A stretch of 64,000 bases of DNA. It comes from CAYZXL01 sp964482435 (GTDB taxonomy: Bacteria; Auribacterota; JABMQX01). The notes below the pieces were generated by a model. The model was not told the DNA's origin. It saw only the letters and a list, made by a program, of their open reading frames with translations, and searched no databases. The translations under genes and the position numbers were made by a program. Of this stretch, positions 14,129 through 22,498 are shown piece after piece. The DNA lies in contig CAYZXL010000005.1 in the NCBI GenBank assembly GCA_964482435.1, forward strand, positions 1 to 64,000. Direction: 5' to 3'. Position 1 is the first letter of the stretch; each line of letters begins with the position of its first letter.

Positions 14129-17100
14129 TCACCTTAGAAGCGCCGCCTCCACCATCGCCCCAATCTGCTCCAGCTTGAAGTTTCTGATGAAGATGCCTTT
14201 CTTCGGGCATGTAGCTTGACATACGCCGCATCCCTTGCACGCCGAGGCATCTCGCTCGACGGTCTTCTTGATGGCTCCATTTCGCATGTACTCAATCAGA
14301 GTCAGGGCGTGGTAGGGGCAGGGGTCAATGCAATAAGCGCACCCGTCGCAGTTGGCGTCGAGGACTTCCGAGATGGTAGCTTCCAGCTCGATTTCGTCTT
14401 TGGACAGAATCGTTGCGGCTCGGGCAGCCGTTCCTTCCGCCTGGCAGATGCTCTCGCTCAACTCTTTCGGCGAGTGGGCAAGCCCGCACAGGAAGACTCC
14501 ATCGGTCGCGAAATCGAGCGGCCTGAGCTTCATGTGTGCCTCTAAGAAGAACTGGTCGCGATTCAGAGGCACCTTCAGCATCTTCGCCAGCTCCTGCGCA
14601 TCCTCCCGCGGGACAATTGCCGGCGCCAGAACCAGAAGGTCCGCACCAATCTCGAGCATCGCGTTCAAGATCGGGTCAAACACCCGAACCGTAATCCTCT
14701 CCTCGTCTCTGGAGACTTCCGGCGGCCGCTGGTCGGGGTATCGTATGAAGTTGACTCCGGCTTGCCTCGCCTGCCGATACAGACTCTCTCGGAAGCCGTA
14801 CGTCCGCACGTCCCTGTGGAGGACGTAAACGTTCGTCCCCGGGTGGAGGCGTTTTAGTTCCAGCGCATTCTTCGCCGCCTCCTGGCAGCAGATGCGGCTG
14901 CAATACGGGCGCTTCTCGTCGCGCGAGCCGACGCACTGTATCATCACGACATTCTTCGCGCCGACCGCACCGGAAGAAAGCCTTTCCTCAAGCTCCAACT
15001 GCGTCAGAACCCGCGGGTCTTCGCCATAAGAGTATCCAAGCTCCGTAAGAGGCTTTGCCCCTATGGCAACAATGACAATTCCGTGTCGAATCTGATTTTC
15101 CTGGCCATCGTGCACAAACGTTGTCGTGAAGTTGCCGACCGAACCTTCTATGCTCTTTATGCGCGTCCCGGTATGTACAGCGACCAACGGATGTCGCTCG
15201 ATCCTCTCGATCAAATCGTCGAGAATCCGCTGCGGGTTTTCTCCCTCCGCCAGATAGTGCACCTTCCGGAAATTCCCACCCAGCTCGTCGTCTTTCTCGA
15301 CGAGATGTACTTCAAATCCCTGCTCCGCGAGATTCAACGCGGCCGTCATCCCGCTTATCCCTCCCCCGACGACGAGAGCCGCTTGATTCACTGGCACAGA
15401 CGACTTCTGCAAAGGCTCGATGAGCCCCGCCTTGGCAACTGCCATCCGGACAAGCGCCTTCGCCTTCTCGGTTGCCTTCTCCGGCTCGTGCATGTGCACC
15501 CAGGAGCACTGGTCGCGGATGTTTGCCATCTCGAACAGGTACGAATTCAGTCCACCTTCGCGAATCGTGTTGCGGAACAACGGCTCATGGGTGCGCGGCG
15601 TACATGAGGCAACAAGCACACGATTCAGACGATGCTCCTTGATCATCTCCTTGATTCGCTGCTGTGTATCGTTGGAGCACGTGTAAAGATTATTCTCGAC
15701 GTGAACAACGTGTGGAAGCCCTTTTGCGTACTCGACGACGCTCGGCACGTTCACCACCCCCGCGATGTTCGTCCCGCAGTGGCAAACGAAGACTCCGATG
15801 CGCGGCTCCTGTCCGCTGACGTCCGTCTCCGGCGGGTACTCTCTCTCCTCAATCAAAGCGCCCCTCACGTCTGCTAAGAGAGCCATGGCTCGAGCCGCGG
15901 CACCGCTCGCCTGAGCGACCGTCTCGGGAATGTCTTTCGGCCCGGTGAATGGCCCGCATACGAAGACGCCGTTGTGGTCAACGCTCGTCGGGCGGGAAGT
16001 AAGCGTCCTGCAAAACCCGAACTCGTTCACCTCAAGTCCGAACCTTTGAGTGAGTTCCTCGACGTCTTTCGGCGGCTTCATCCCGGTCGAGAGGACAACC
16101 ATGTCGTACTCCTCGACTCCAGTTCTCCCGTCCTCTGTGACATAGCGGACTTCGATCCTCTTCGTCGCGGAAATCTCCCTGAGTCCCGACGGTCGGCACT
16201 TGATGTACCTGACACCAGCTTCCTGTGCTCTCGCGTAATAGTCGTCGTAACCTTTCCCGAAAGCACGCAGGTCAATGTAATAGATGTCGCATTCCAGGCC
16301 AGGGGAGTGCTCCTTGGCAATGATGGCCTCTTTCGTCGCGTACATGCAGCAGATGGAGGAGCAGAAAGAGCAATTCTCGTCCTCCTGCCTCGACCCGAAG
16401 CATTGCAGGAATGCTATTCTCTTCGGCGGCTGCTGGTCCGACGGGCGAAGCACCTTTCCCAGACAAGGGCCGGAGGCGCTCAGTATCCGCTCGAACTCGA
16501 GAGCGGTCATCACGTTGTCCATGTATGAATAGCAGTACTCTGGCTTCAGGTCCGGGTTGAATCGCTCGTATCCCGGAGCGAGGATTACGGCACCGACCTT
16601 CACCTTCTCCTCGGTCTCCTTCTGCTCGTAATCAATCGCCTCTGCTTCGCAGAATTCGGAGCATATCTGGCATATCTCCCCGCCTCGGAGCATGTGGGCG
16701 CAGTGTTCCCTGTCAATCAAGGCGCGGTTCGGGACCGCCTGAGGATACGGGATGTAAATGGCCGGGCGGGAAATCAAATCTTCATTGTACTCATAGGGAA
16801 TGGGCCTTGGCTCCCTTGTCGCCACCTCCGAGAGCTTGATCCTCCCCGTCGGGCAGATGAAGGCGCACGCCCCGCAAACCTGGCAAACTTCGCTTTGCTT
16901 CTCAAATGCGGGCGCAATTTCCCGTGCAGAACCGCGCCGAACGAAGGCGATTGCCGCTCTCCCCATCCTGTCCTGGCATATCCGGACGCACTTCCCGCAC
17001 AGAATGCAGTCCTCGTCTTTCTTCGGAAACCGCGTTTCGTAAACCCCGCAATCGGCCGCTACCTGTTGAACTTCTTTCGAATCGGGGCATCGCGCCAGAA

Positions 17101-17374
17101 GCAGCTCCAGCATTAACCTGCGGTCTTTCAGAACCCTTTCGGTATTCGTGTGAACGACCAGGCCGTTCTGCGCCGGGTACGTGCACGAGCTCTGAATGCT
17201 CGATTTCCCATTCCTCTTGATTTCCACCAGGCACACCCTGCACGCCCCGTAGGGCTTCAGAGCCTTGTGATAGCAGAGGCTCGGTATCCTGACGCCCGCT
17301 TTCTGGGCAGCCTCTAAGACCGTGGTACCTTTTTCCACCTCGACTTTCCGCCCATCCATTGTCAGACTAATCAC
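14129..17374 (-). CDS. hdrA: NuoG-N-terminus/HdrA fusion lacking the first FAD half-module
   Basis: A 1,081-aa protein. Residues 1-65 form a NuoG/HydA-type [2Fe-2S] domain (Cys34, 45, 48, 64; LCYHKALKPYGACRVC). Two ferredoxin motifs follow at 123-133 (CILCGKCVRIC) and 164-174 (CQVCGACAFIC). From about residue 185 it aligns with the long HdrA at 5737, starting at its residue ~120 (PYEYN, IPYPQAVP, CQICSEFCE). The first Rossmann motif and NDCAMC segment are missing and occur instead on the NuoE fusion at 22499. The classical HdrA part follows (IGVFVCHCGTNIAG, VVGGGISGMTAAL), then two C-terminal clusters (CDGCAYCIDPCP, CKGCGVCQATCP). The start is GTG 17374, behind AAGGTG and 2 bp after the upstream stop. 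Confidence 0.92.
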   Translation of the reverse strand: MISLTMDGRKVEVEKGTTVLEAAQKAGVRIPSLCYHKALKPYGACRVCLVEIKRNGKSSIQSSCTYPAQNGLVVHTNTERVLKDRRLMLELLLARCPDSKEVQQVAADCGVYETRFPKKDEDCILCGKCVRICQDRMGRAAIAFVRRGSAREIAPAFEKQSEVCQVCGACAFICPTGRIKLSEVATREPRPIPYEYNEDLISRPAIYIPYPQAVPNRALIDREHCAHMLRGGEICQICSEFCEAEAIDYEQKETEEKVKVGAVILAPGYERFNPDLKPEYCYSYMDNVMTALEFERILSASGPCLGKVLRPSDQQPPKRIAFLQCFGSRQEDENCSFCSSICCMYATKEAIIAKEHSPGLECDIYYIDLRAFGKGYDDYYARAQEAGVRYIKCRPSGLREISATKRIEVRYVTEDGRTGVEEYDMVVLSTGMKPPKDVEELTQRFGLEVNEFGFCRTLTSRPTSVDHNGVFVCGPFTGPKDIPETVAQASGAAARAMALLADVRGALIEEREYPPETDVSGQEPRIGVFVCHCGTNIAGVVNVPSVVEYAKGLPHVVHVENNLYTCSNDTQQRIKEMIKEHRLNRVLVASCTPRTHEPLFRNTIREGGLNSYLFEMANIRDQCSWVHMHEPEKATEKAKALVRMAVAKAGLIEPLQKSSVPVNQAALVVGGGISGMTAALNLAEQGFEVHLVEKDDELGGNFRKVHYLAEGENPQRILDDLIERIERHPLVAVHTGTRIKSIEGSVGNFTTTFVHDGQENQIRHGIVIVAIGAKPLTELGYSYGEDPRVLTQLELEERLSSGAVGAKNVVMIQCVGSRDEKRPYCSRICCQEAAKNALELKRLHPGTNVYVLHRDVRTYGFRESLYRQARQAGVNFIRYPDQRPPEVSRDEERITVRVFDPILNAMLEIGADLLVLAPAIVPREDAQELAKMLKVPLNRDQFFLEAHMKLRPLDFATDGVFLCGLAHSPKELSESICQAEGTAARAATILSKDEIELEATISEVLDANCDGCAYCIDPCPYHALTLIEYMRNGAIKKTVERDASACKGCGVCQATCPKKGIFIRNFKLEQIGAMVEAALLR

Positions 17375-17376
17375 GT

Positions 17377-17883
17377 TCACACCTTCTCGTCGTGGCCTTT
17401 TTCCGGCTCGACCGTTGTCCAGAAGCCGTCCGTCCACATTTCTGCGGTATCTAAAGTGTGTTTTGTTTCGCCTTTGCAGTAACTGTACGTGAACCGAACG
17501 CCCGGGTTACCGGCTATTAAAGCGCTCAGGGTCTGCGCCATGTCCCCGATCGGCTTTCGGTCTATGTGGGTCCTCTTGAAGGTTGCCTTAACAAGAGTCC
17601 CGCGCCCCGGCTGTGATTGGACATCGAGCTTCCCGTCGCATTCTTTCGCTGCCTGGGAAAAGAGAGCCAGGCCAAGCCCGACTTTCTTTCCCGTTTTCGT
17701 CGTGAAAAAGGGGTCTGTAGCCTTTTTCAATTCCTCTCGGGTCATGCCTTTTCCGTCGTCCTCGATCTCGATGACCAGAACGTCTTTGGTCTCATCTTCC
17801 GTGATTCGGACGTTCACTCTCCTGGCCCCTGCCGCCACGGCGTTTTCGGCTATGTCCAGGATGTGCAGCGATAAGTCTTCCAC
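17377..17883 (-). CDS. HATPase-domain protein of hydrogenase/bifurcation clusters
   Basis: A 168-aa protein with a GHKL ATPase fold: N-box around LDIAENAVAAGARRV, G1 box IEDDGKGMTREEL, FFTTK, and G2 box VGLGLALFSQAA. It has no histidine-phosphorylation domain or transmembrane segment. After about residue 110 it carries a short extra domain (RFTYSYCKGETKHTL). Similar stand-alone ATPases occur next to NAD-dependent [FeFe]-hydrogenase genes in Thermotoga and clostridia, where their function is unproven. The GTG start overlaps the last base of the PHP gene. Confidence 0.85.
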   Translation of the reverse strand: MEDLSLHILDIAENAVAAGARRVNVRITEDETKDVLVIEIEDDGKGMTREELKKATDPFFTTKTGKKVGLGLALFSQAAKECDGKLDVQSQPGRGTLVKATFKRTHIDRKPIGDMAQTLSALIAGNPGVRFTYSYCKGETKHTLDTAEMWTDGFWTTVEPEKGHDEKV

Positions 17884-18626
17884 TATTGCTCCATAAGAAC
17901 GCTTCTTCCTTCTCGGCTGAGAAGGGCGTTCCTTATCTCCTCGATTCGCACGTCTTCAACAACAAATGTCGTGCACCGTCTTCCTATCTCTTCCGGAAAG
18001 TGCGCATCCGAAAAAGCAACCAGAGGAAAAGCCGACACCTGAGGAAGCGCACGCCTCGCCTTATCGGCGGTCATCTTCGGCGAGATTTCCACTGCGTCGA
18101 GCCTCAATCCCTCCGGAATGAAGCCCAGTTGCCCCAGAATGCCAAAACCTTCGCGGTCCACGTGGGAGGCTATCGCCAGACCGGAAAGCGACCGAATCCT
18201 CTCGACGACGACTTCGAGAGGCAAACCCGTCGCCCCCATCAGGAGGTGGCCATTCACGTCCACAACCTCGTCGTTCTCGTTGACAATCACCTGCTCACCA
18301 TAACTCGGTTTCCCTTCGAGGCGGGGAAGGTTTTCGTAAACCAGCGTTTGGAGCTCAAACAACCTCTCATCCTCATCGAACAGTGCCAGGACGTGTACTT
18401 CTTCCGCGGTCGTAACTTCCATTCCTCCCAGCACAGCGACCTTCTCCTTTTGGGCTGCTTTTCTTACCGCCCGAACGTTTTCCGTCGCGTTATGGTCGCA
18501 AATCCCGATAACATCCAGGCGTCTTTTTCGGGCTTCCTCGACGATTACTCCGGGCACCATGCTCAAGCTCCCACACGGCGACAGGCACGTGTGAATATGC
18601 AAATCCGCCCGGAACTTCTTCAGCAT
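17883..18626 (-). CDS. PHP-domain metal-dependent phosphoesterase
   Basis: A 247-aa PHP domain protein. The metal-binding motifs are ADLHIHTCLSPCGSL at the N-terminus, GICDHN, GMEVTTAEEVHVLALF, ASHVDREGF and FSDAHFPEEIG. The family hydrolyses phosphoesters with two or three metal ions. This subtype, with CLSPCGSL after the first histidines, belongs to the set found in [FeFe]-hydrogenase and DRTGG clusters; its substrate there is unknown. It overlaps the upstream DRTGG gene by 7 bp and the downstream HATPase gene by 1 bp. Confidence 0.88.
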   Translation of the reverse strand: MLKKFRADLHIHTCLSPCGSLSMVPGVIVEEARKRRLDVIGICDHNATENVRAVRKAAQKEKVAVLGGMEVTTAEEVHVLALFDEDERLFELQTLVYENLPRLEGKPSYGEQVIVNENDEVVDVNGHLLMGATGLPLEVVVERIRSLSGLAIASHVDREGFGILGQLGFIPEGLRLDAVEISPKMTADKARRALPQVSAFPLVAFSDAHFPEEIGRRCTTFVVEDVRIEEIRNALLSREGRSVLMEQ

Positions 18627-18970
18627 TTCGCCTTCCCACGAAGGCCAAGTTCATACAGCCGCCCGACGATCTCAAAGCTCGGCAGCTCCGTTACCAGTAT
18701 CGGAACGCCTTCCTTTTCAGCCTTAGCTAAGGTTTCTTCCTCCGGGTTTCTTCCGTTGACGATGACGATTCCGGCCAGCTCTTTAATGACGGCCACGGCG
18801 ACGATGTTTTGATGGATTTGAAGGGTCACCCAGAGGTAGCCCCTTTCCGCATTGGCCATCACGTCGCTCAATAAGTCGCTCGCGTACCCACCCGTCACCT
18901 CTCTCGACAGGTTTCGGGCAGCCGATCTTATCTCCATATCAAGCTGGCGGGCGATCTCCTCGAGGTTCAT
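18620..18970 (-). CDS. DRTGG domain protein (first copy)
   Basis: A 116-aa stand-alone DRTGG domain, of the kind otherwise found with CBS domains and in phosphotransacetylase N-termini. Typical segments: MNLEEIARQLDMEI, LSREVTGGYASDLLSDVMANA, LWVTLQIHQNIVAVAVI and GIVIVNGRNPEEE. It may bind a nucleotide or other small ligand; this is not established. The start is ATG 18970 behind an AAGGGGG run and overlaps the CBS-HATPase stop by 4 bp (ATGA); a frame extending to 19114 lies inside that gene. Confidence 0.88.
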   Translation of the reverse strand: MNLEEIARQLDMEIRSAARNLSREVTGGYASDLLSDVMANAERGYLWVTLQIHQNIVAVAVIKELAGIVIVNGRNPEEETLAKAEKEGVPILVTELPSFEIVGRLYELGLRGKAKC

Positions 18971-19899
18971 CGGGGGCCCCCCCCTTTCTTGAGATGGAAT
19001 GTCGCCCGGAGGTCTGTGCCTTTCCCGACCTTCGACCTCAGCACCATCCTGTCCGCGCTCTTCTGAATGTTGCACAGGCCCATACCGGCCCCGAAACCAA
19101 GCTCTCTCACCCATTCCGGCGCGGTCGAGAAACCGGGCTGCATCGCCTGCTCGATGTCCGGAATGCCGGGGCCCCTGTCCTTGGCCCTGAGCTCAATGGA
19201 TTCCGAATGGACCGTTGCCGAAATCTCCCCCTCCTCAGCGAAAACAACTATGTTCATCTCCGCTTCGTAACTGGCGATGGCAACACGCCGCACAAGTTGC
19301 GGATGAAAACCCAACCGCGACAGAGTCTTCTTCAACGAACTCGAGGCATTTCCGGCATTGCTGAAGTCTCCTCCCTTTATGCTGTACTCGAGGGTAAGTG
19401 TCTTGCGGTCAGCCACCGTGTCCTCAAAAATGTGGCTGGCTCTGTACCGGTGAATCTCCTCTTCCTGGTAGTCAATCTCGAGTTTCTTCAAAAGCCCCCG
19501 GATGATGTCGCCCTTGCTCAAAATGCCCATCAGTCTGCCACTCCCGCGGTCCACAACGGGGAATCTCCCGAAGCCCGACATCTGAAACCGGTTGATGGCG
19601 CGAACAATCGGCTCATCCCCATAAAGAACCTCGACCTTCTCGGTCATTTTGTCCTTCACGAGGCAATCCATCTCACCGTTGGCCAGGCACTTGATGAAAT
19701 CCTCAATGCTGATAATTCCGACCAGGCGCTCGCCATCCACAACCGGTGTCCCAGAAATCTTGTTGACCCGGAAGAGTTCTCTCAGCTCCTTCACCCGGCT
19801 GTCTGGTCTTACGGCTATGACATCTCTGGTCATCACTTCTTCCACCTTGAGCTCGTACGTCAGCTCTTGGACCCTGCCAATTCCCTGGTCTTTTCCCAT
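18967..19899 (-). CDS. CBS-domain pair fused to an anti-sigma-type HATPase
   Basis: A 310-aa regulator-like protein. Residues 15-135 hold two CBS domains (VMTRDVIAVRPDSRV...GTPVVDGERLVGIIS and MTEKVEVLYGDEPIV...FPVVDRGSGRLMGILS), which usually sense adenosyl nucleotides. Residues 165-310 hold an RsbW-like ATPase (RRVAIASYEAEMNIV, RAKDRGPGIPDIEQAMQ, GFGAGMGLCNIQ). It could couple energy charge to complex activity; that is inference. The start ATG 19899 has GAGGAGCC upstream; a longer frame to 19980 would run into the preceding DRTGG gene. Confidence 0.85.
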   Translation of the reverse strand: MGKDQGIGRVQELTYELKVEEVMTRDVIAVRPDSRVKELRELFRVNKISGTPVVDGERLVGIISIEDFIKCLANGEMDCLVKDKMTEKVEVLYGDEPIVRAINRFQMSGFGRFPVVDRGSGRLMGILSKGDIIRGLLKKLEIDYQEEEIHRYRASHIFEDTVADRKTLTLEYSIKGGDFSNAGNASSSLKKTLSRLGFHPQLVRRVAIASYEAEMNIVVFAEEGEISATVHSESIELRAKDRGPGIPDIEQAMQPGFSTAPEWVRELGFGAGMGLCNIQKSADRMVLRSKVGKGTDLRATFHLKKGGGPR

Positions 19900-19921
19900 T
19901 GGCTTTGGCTCCTCAAGGACA

Positions 19922-20275
19922 TCATCGAACTTCGGAGCATCCGCGGAGACCGTTCTTGTAAAGCCGACCGCACGCCTCAAACATCGGAAGCCGAGTCAGA
20001 AGCAGAGGCAGCCCCTTGCTTTCGGCGAGGCGCACCGTGTCTGGCACGGGCCTTTTCCCGCGGACGAAGCAGATGGCCTTTACGTCAACCATTTCTGCGG
20101 TGCGGACGACCTGCGGATTGGTTAGCCCGGTGATGAGAAGGGCCCCTTCCTTGATGAACGCCAGCACATCGCTCATCAAGTCCGCCCCACAACCCATTGC
20201 TATCTCGACGTCCAGATTGTTGCCGCCGGAAACAACTTCCGCTTCTAAGATTTCCTTGATTTCTTTCAGCTTCAT
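19922..20275 (-). CDS. DRTGG domain protein (second copy)
   Basis: A 117-aa DRTGG domain: MKLKEIKEILEAEVVSGGNN, GCGADLMSDVLAFIKEGALL, GKRPVPDTVRLAESKG and PMFEACGRLYKNGLRG. It is a diverged paralog of the copy at 18620; both share the GADLMSDV/ASDLLSDV and GRLYE/KxGLRG motifs. The two copies bracket the CBS-HATPase gene, which suggests the three proteins act together. Confidence 0.88.
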   Translation of the reverse strand: MKLKEIKEILEAEVVSGGNNLDVEIAMGCGADLMSDVLAFIKEGALLITGLTNPQVVRTAEMVDVKAICFVRGKRPVPDTVRLAESKGLPLLLTRLPMFEACGRLYKNGLRGCSEVR

Positions 20276-20284
20276 GGGAAAGCC

Positions 20285-22078
20285 TTACCCTCTCGCCACA
20301 GCGTCAAATTTGCATATCTCGTGACACATTCCGCATTTGATGCACTTCGCGGTATCAATCGCCTGCGGTTGTTTCCTTTCGCCGGTTATCGCCCCGACAG
20401 GGCACTTCTTGACGCAAAGCATGCACCCCGTGCACTTCTCCCGGTTCACGATGTACTGAATCAAGCTCTTGCACACCCCCGCGGGGCACTTTCTCTCCTT
20501 TATGTGCGCCTCGTATTCCGCCCTGAAATACCTCAACGTGCTCAAAACCGGGTTGGGAAGCGTTTGCCCAAGACCGCACAGCGACGCGTCCTTGACGGCG
20601 TTTCCCAGTTCCTCCAGCACGCCAATGTCCTCCTCCTTCCCGTTTCCTTCGCAAATCCGGTCCAGGATGCCCAGGAGCACCTCCGAACCGTCCCGGCATG
20701 AAGTGCACCTTCCACACGACTCGTTGTTTGTGAAGCGAGTGAAGTACCGCGCGACGTCCACGACGCACGTGTCCTCGTCCATCACAATCATCCCGCCTGA
20801 CCCCATGATCGAACCGGCCTGTGTCAGGCGCTCATAATCCACGGGAAGGTCCAGCAGTTCCGCAGGGATGCATCCCCCCGATGGCCCGCCTGTCTGAACC
20901 GCCTTGAACTTCTTGCCATTAGGAATGCCCCCGCCGATGTCGTAAATGATTTCTCGCAGCGCGATCCCCATCGGCACTTCCACCAGCCCCGTGTTGTTTA
21001 TCTTCCCGACGAGCGAGAAAACTTTCGTGCCCTTGCTCTTTTCGGTGCCTATGGAAGAAAACCATTCAGCTCCTCTCAAAATTATCGGCGGGACAGTCGC
21101 CCAGGTCTCCACATTGTTGATGTTCGTCGGCTTTCCCCACAGCCCGCACTCCACGGGGTAGGGGGGCCGCTGCCGTGGCTCGGGCGGCCTTCCCTCCACG
21201 GACGCGATTAAGGAGGTCTCCTCCCCACAAACGAACGCCCCCGCCCCCTTCTGCACTCTCACGTCAAACGAGAAGCCCGTGTCCAGGATGTTCTCACCGA
21301 GGAGGCCGTAGTCCCTCGCCTGCTCAATCGCTATTTGAAGTCTCTCCACGGCCAGGGGATACTCGTTCCGAATGTAAACGTACCCCTCATGCGCTCCGAT
21401 CGCCCTCGCTCCGACAATCATTCCCTCGAGCACCGAATGCGGGTCCGCTTCCACAATGCTCCGGTCCATGAACGCCCCGGGGTCCCCCTCGTCGCCGTTG
21501 CAGATGACGTACTTTGGCTCAGCTTCCGCCTTCCGACACAGCTCCCATTTCAGCCCTGTGGGGAAACCCGCTCCCCCTCTCCCGCGGAGCCCCGAATCTT
21601 TCACGGTCTGGATGATTTCTTCGGGCGCCATGCAGGTGAGGGCTTTGGCGAGAGCCTTGTACCCGTCTCTGGCTATGTATTCGTCAATCTTTTCCGGATC
21701 AATGAGTCCCCTGTTTCTCAGAGCGATAAGCGTCTGGCGCGAAAAGAAACCGATGTCCATCATTTTCGGAATCGGCCTCTTTTCCGCCGGGGGAACGTAC
21801 ATCAGCCGCTGTACCGGGCGGCCTTTCAGAAAATGCTCTTCAACAAGGTGCGGGATCTCCTCCACGGTAAGCTGCTGGTAGAAAATCCCGTCCGGCATTA
21901 CTGTCATGAGGGGCCCAACTGCGCAGAAACCGTTACACCCGGTCATCACCACGGCAATTTCCTCCTGCAAGCCCTGCCGCGACAGCTCTCTGTCAAGGGC
22001 TTCCTTTATCTCAAACGACTTGTTGGAGACGCAGCCTGTTCCGGCACAAAGCATCAAATGAGTCCTGTATGGCTTCAA
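20285..22078 (-). CDS. NuoF/HndC/HydB-like NAD(H)- and FMN-binding subunit
   Basis: A 597-aa protein of the bifurcating-hydrogenase HydB type. Residues 1-95 form a thioredoxin-like [2Fe-2S] domain (LMLCAGTGCVS, TGCNGFCAVGP). The NuoF core has GLRGRGGAGFPTGLKWE for NADH, CNGDEGDPGAFMDRS for FMN and a [4Fe-4S] motif ESCGRCTSCRDG. The C-terminus adds two ferredoxin motifs (CTGCMLCVKKCP, CIKCGMCHEIC). It should exchange electrons with NAD(H). I accept TTG 22078 as start: GGGAG lies 7 bp upstream and the [2Fe-2S] fold begins right after it. Confidence 0.93.
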   Translation of the reverse strand: MKPYRTHLMLCAGTGCVSNKSFEIKEALDRELSRQGLQEEIAVVMTGCNGFCAVGPLMTVMPDGIFYQQLTVEEIPHLVEEHFLKGRPVQRLMYVPPAEKRPIPKMMDIGFFSRQTLIALRNRGLIDPEKIDEYIARDGYKALAKALTCMAPEEIIQTVKDSGLRGRGGAGFPTGLKWELCRKAEAEPKYVICNGDEGDPGAFMDRSIVEADPHSVLEGMIVGARAIGAHEGYVYIRNEYPLAVERLQIAIEQARDYGLLGENILDTGFSFDVRVQKGAGAFVCGEETSLIASVEGRPPEPRQRPPYPVECGLWGKPTNINNVETWATVPPIILRGAEWFSSIGTEKSKGTKVFSLVGKINNTGLVEVPMGIALREIIYDIGGGIPNGKKFKAVQTGGPSGGCIPAELLDLPVDYERLTQAGSIMGSGGMIVMDEDTCVVDVARYFTRFTNNESCGRCTSCRDGSEVLLGILDRICEGNGKEEDIGVLEELGNAVKDASLCGLGQTLPNPVLSTLRYFRAEYEAHIKERKCPAGVCKSLIQYIVNREKCTGCMLCVKKCPVGAITGERKQPQAIDTAKCIKCGMCHEICKFDAVARG

Positions 22079-22099
22079 CTCTGTCTCCCGGTCCTACCC

Positions 22100-22483
22100 T
22101 CAGGAAACACGCTCACTCCCTTCAGCCAGCGCATACTCCGCAACCAGCCTTCCACCAAGCACATGCTCCGCGAGAATTCTGCGAATCTTCTCCGGAGTCA
22201 GGTCAACGTACTTGACCGGCGCCTCTCCTTTCAGTTCGACCGTGGCCATTGGCTCGCGGCTGCACAACCCGGCACAACCGCTACTCGTGAGAATCACGTC
22301 CTTGACGTCTCTTTTCTCAAATTCCTCCAGAAGCGCGCTCATAAGTCCCCTGGCGCCCGCAGCAATCCCGCAGGTGCCCATGTGCACCGTAATCTTGGCC
22401 CTTCCGGCTCCTTCCCGGAGAAGGGTTGCCCTCCTCACCCTTTCCGCGATCCTTTCGAGGTCCTCGATCTTTATCTTTCCCAT
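22100..22483 (-). CDS. HndB-like thioredoxin-fold [2Fe-2S] ferredoxin
   Basis: A 127-aa protein: MGKIKIEDLERIAERVRR, then a thioredoxin-like ferredoxin fold with ITVHMGTCGIAAGAR and LTSSGCAGLCSREPM, and PVKYVDLTPEKIRRIL near the end. This is the small extra subunit (HndB) often found between NuoE and NuoF subunits of NAD-dependent bifurcating hydrogenases. ATG 22483 is preferred over an upstream TTG at 22498 that abuts the previous stop codon. Confidence 0.9.
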   Translation of the reverse strand: MGKIKIEDLERIAERVRRATLLREGAGRAKITVHMGTCGIAAGARGLMSALLEEFEKRDVKDVILTSSGCAGLCSREPMATVELKGEAPVKYVDLTPEKIRRILAEHVLGGRLVAEYALAEGSERVS

Positions 22484-22498
22484 GCCTGAACCACCCAA

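Noticed and set aside
18994..20133. 379-aa open frame on the plus strand
   Set aside because: Antisense to the CBS-HATPase and DRTGG genes, which have clear domains; no motifs of its own.
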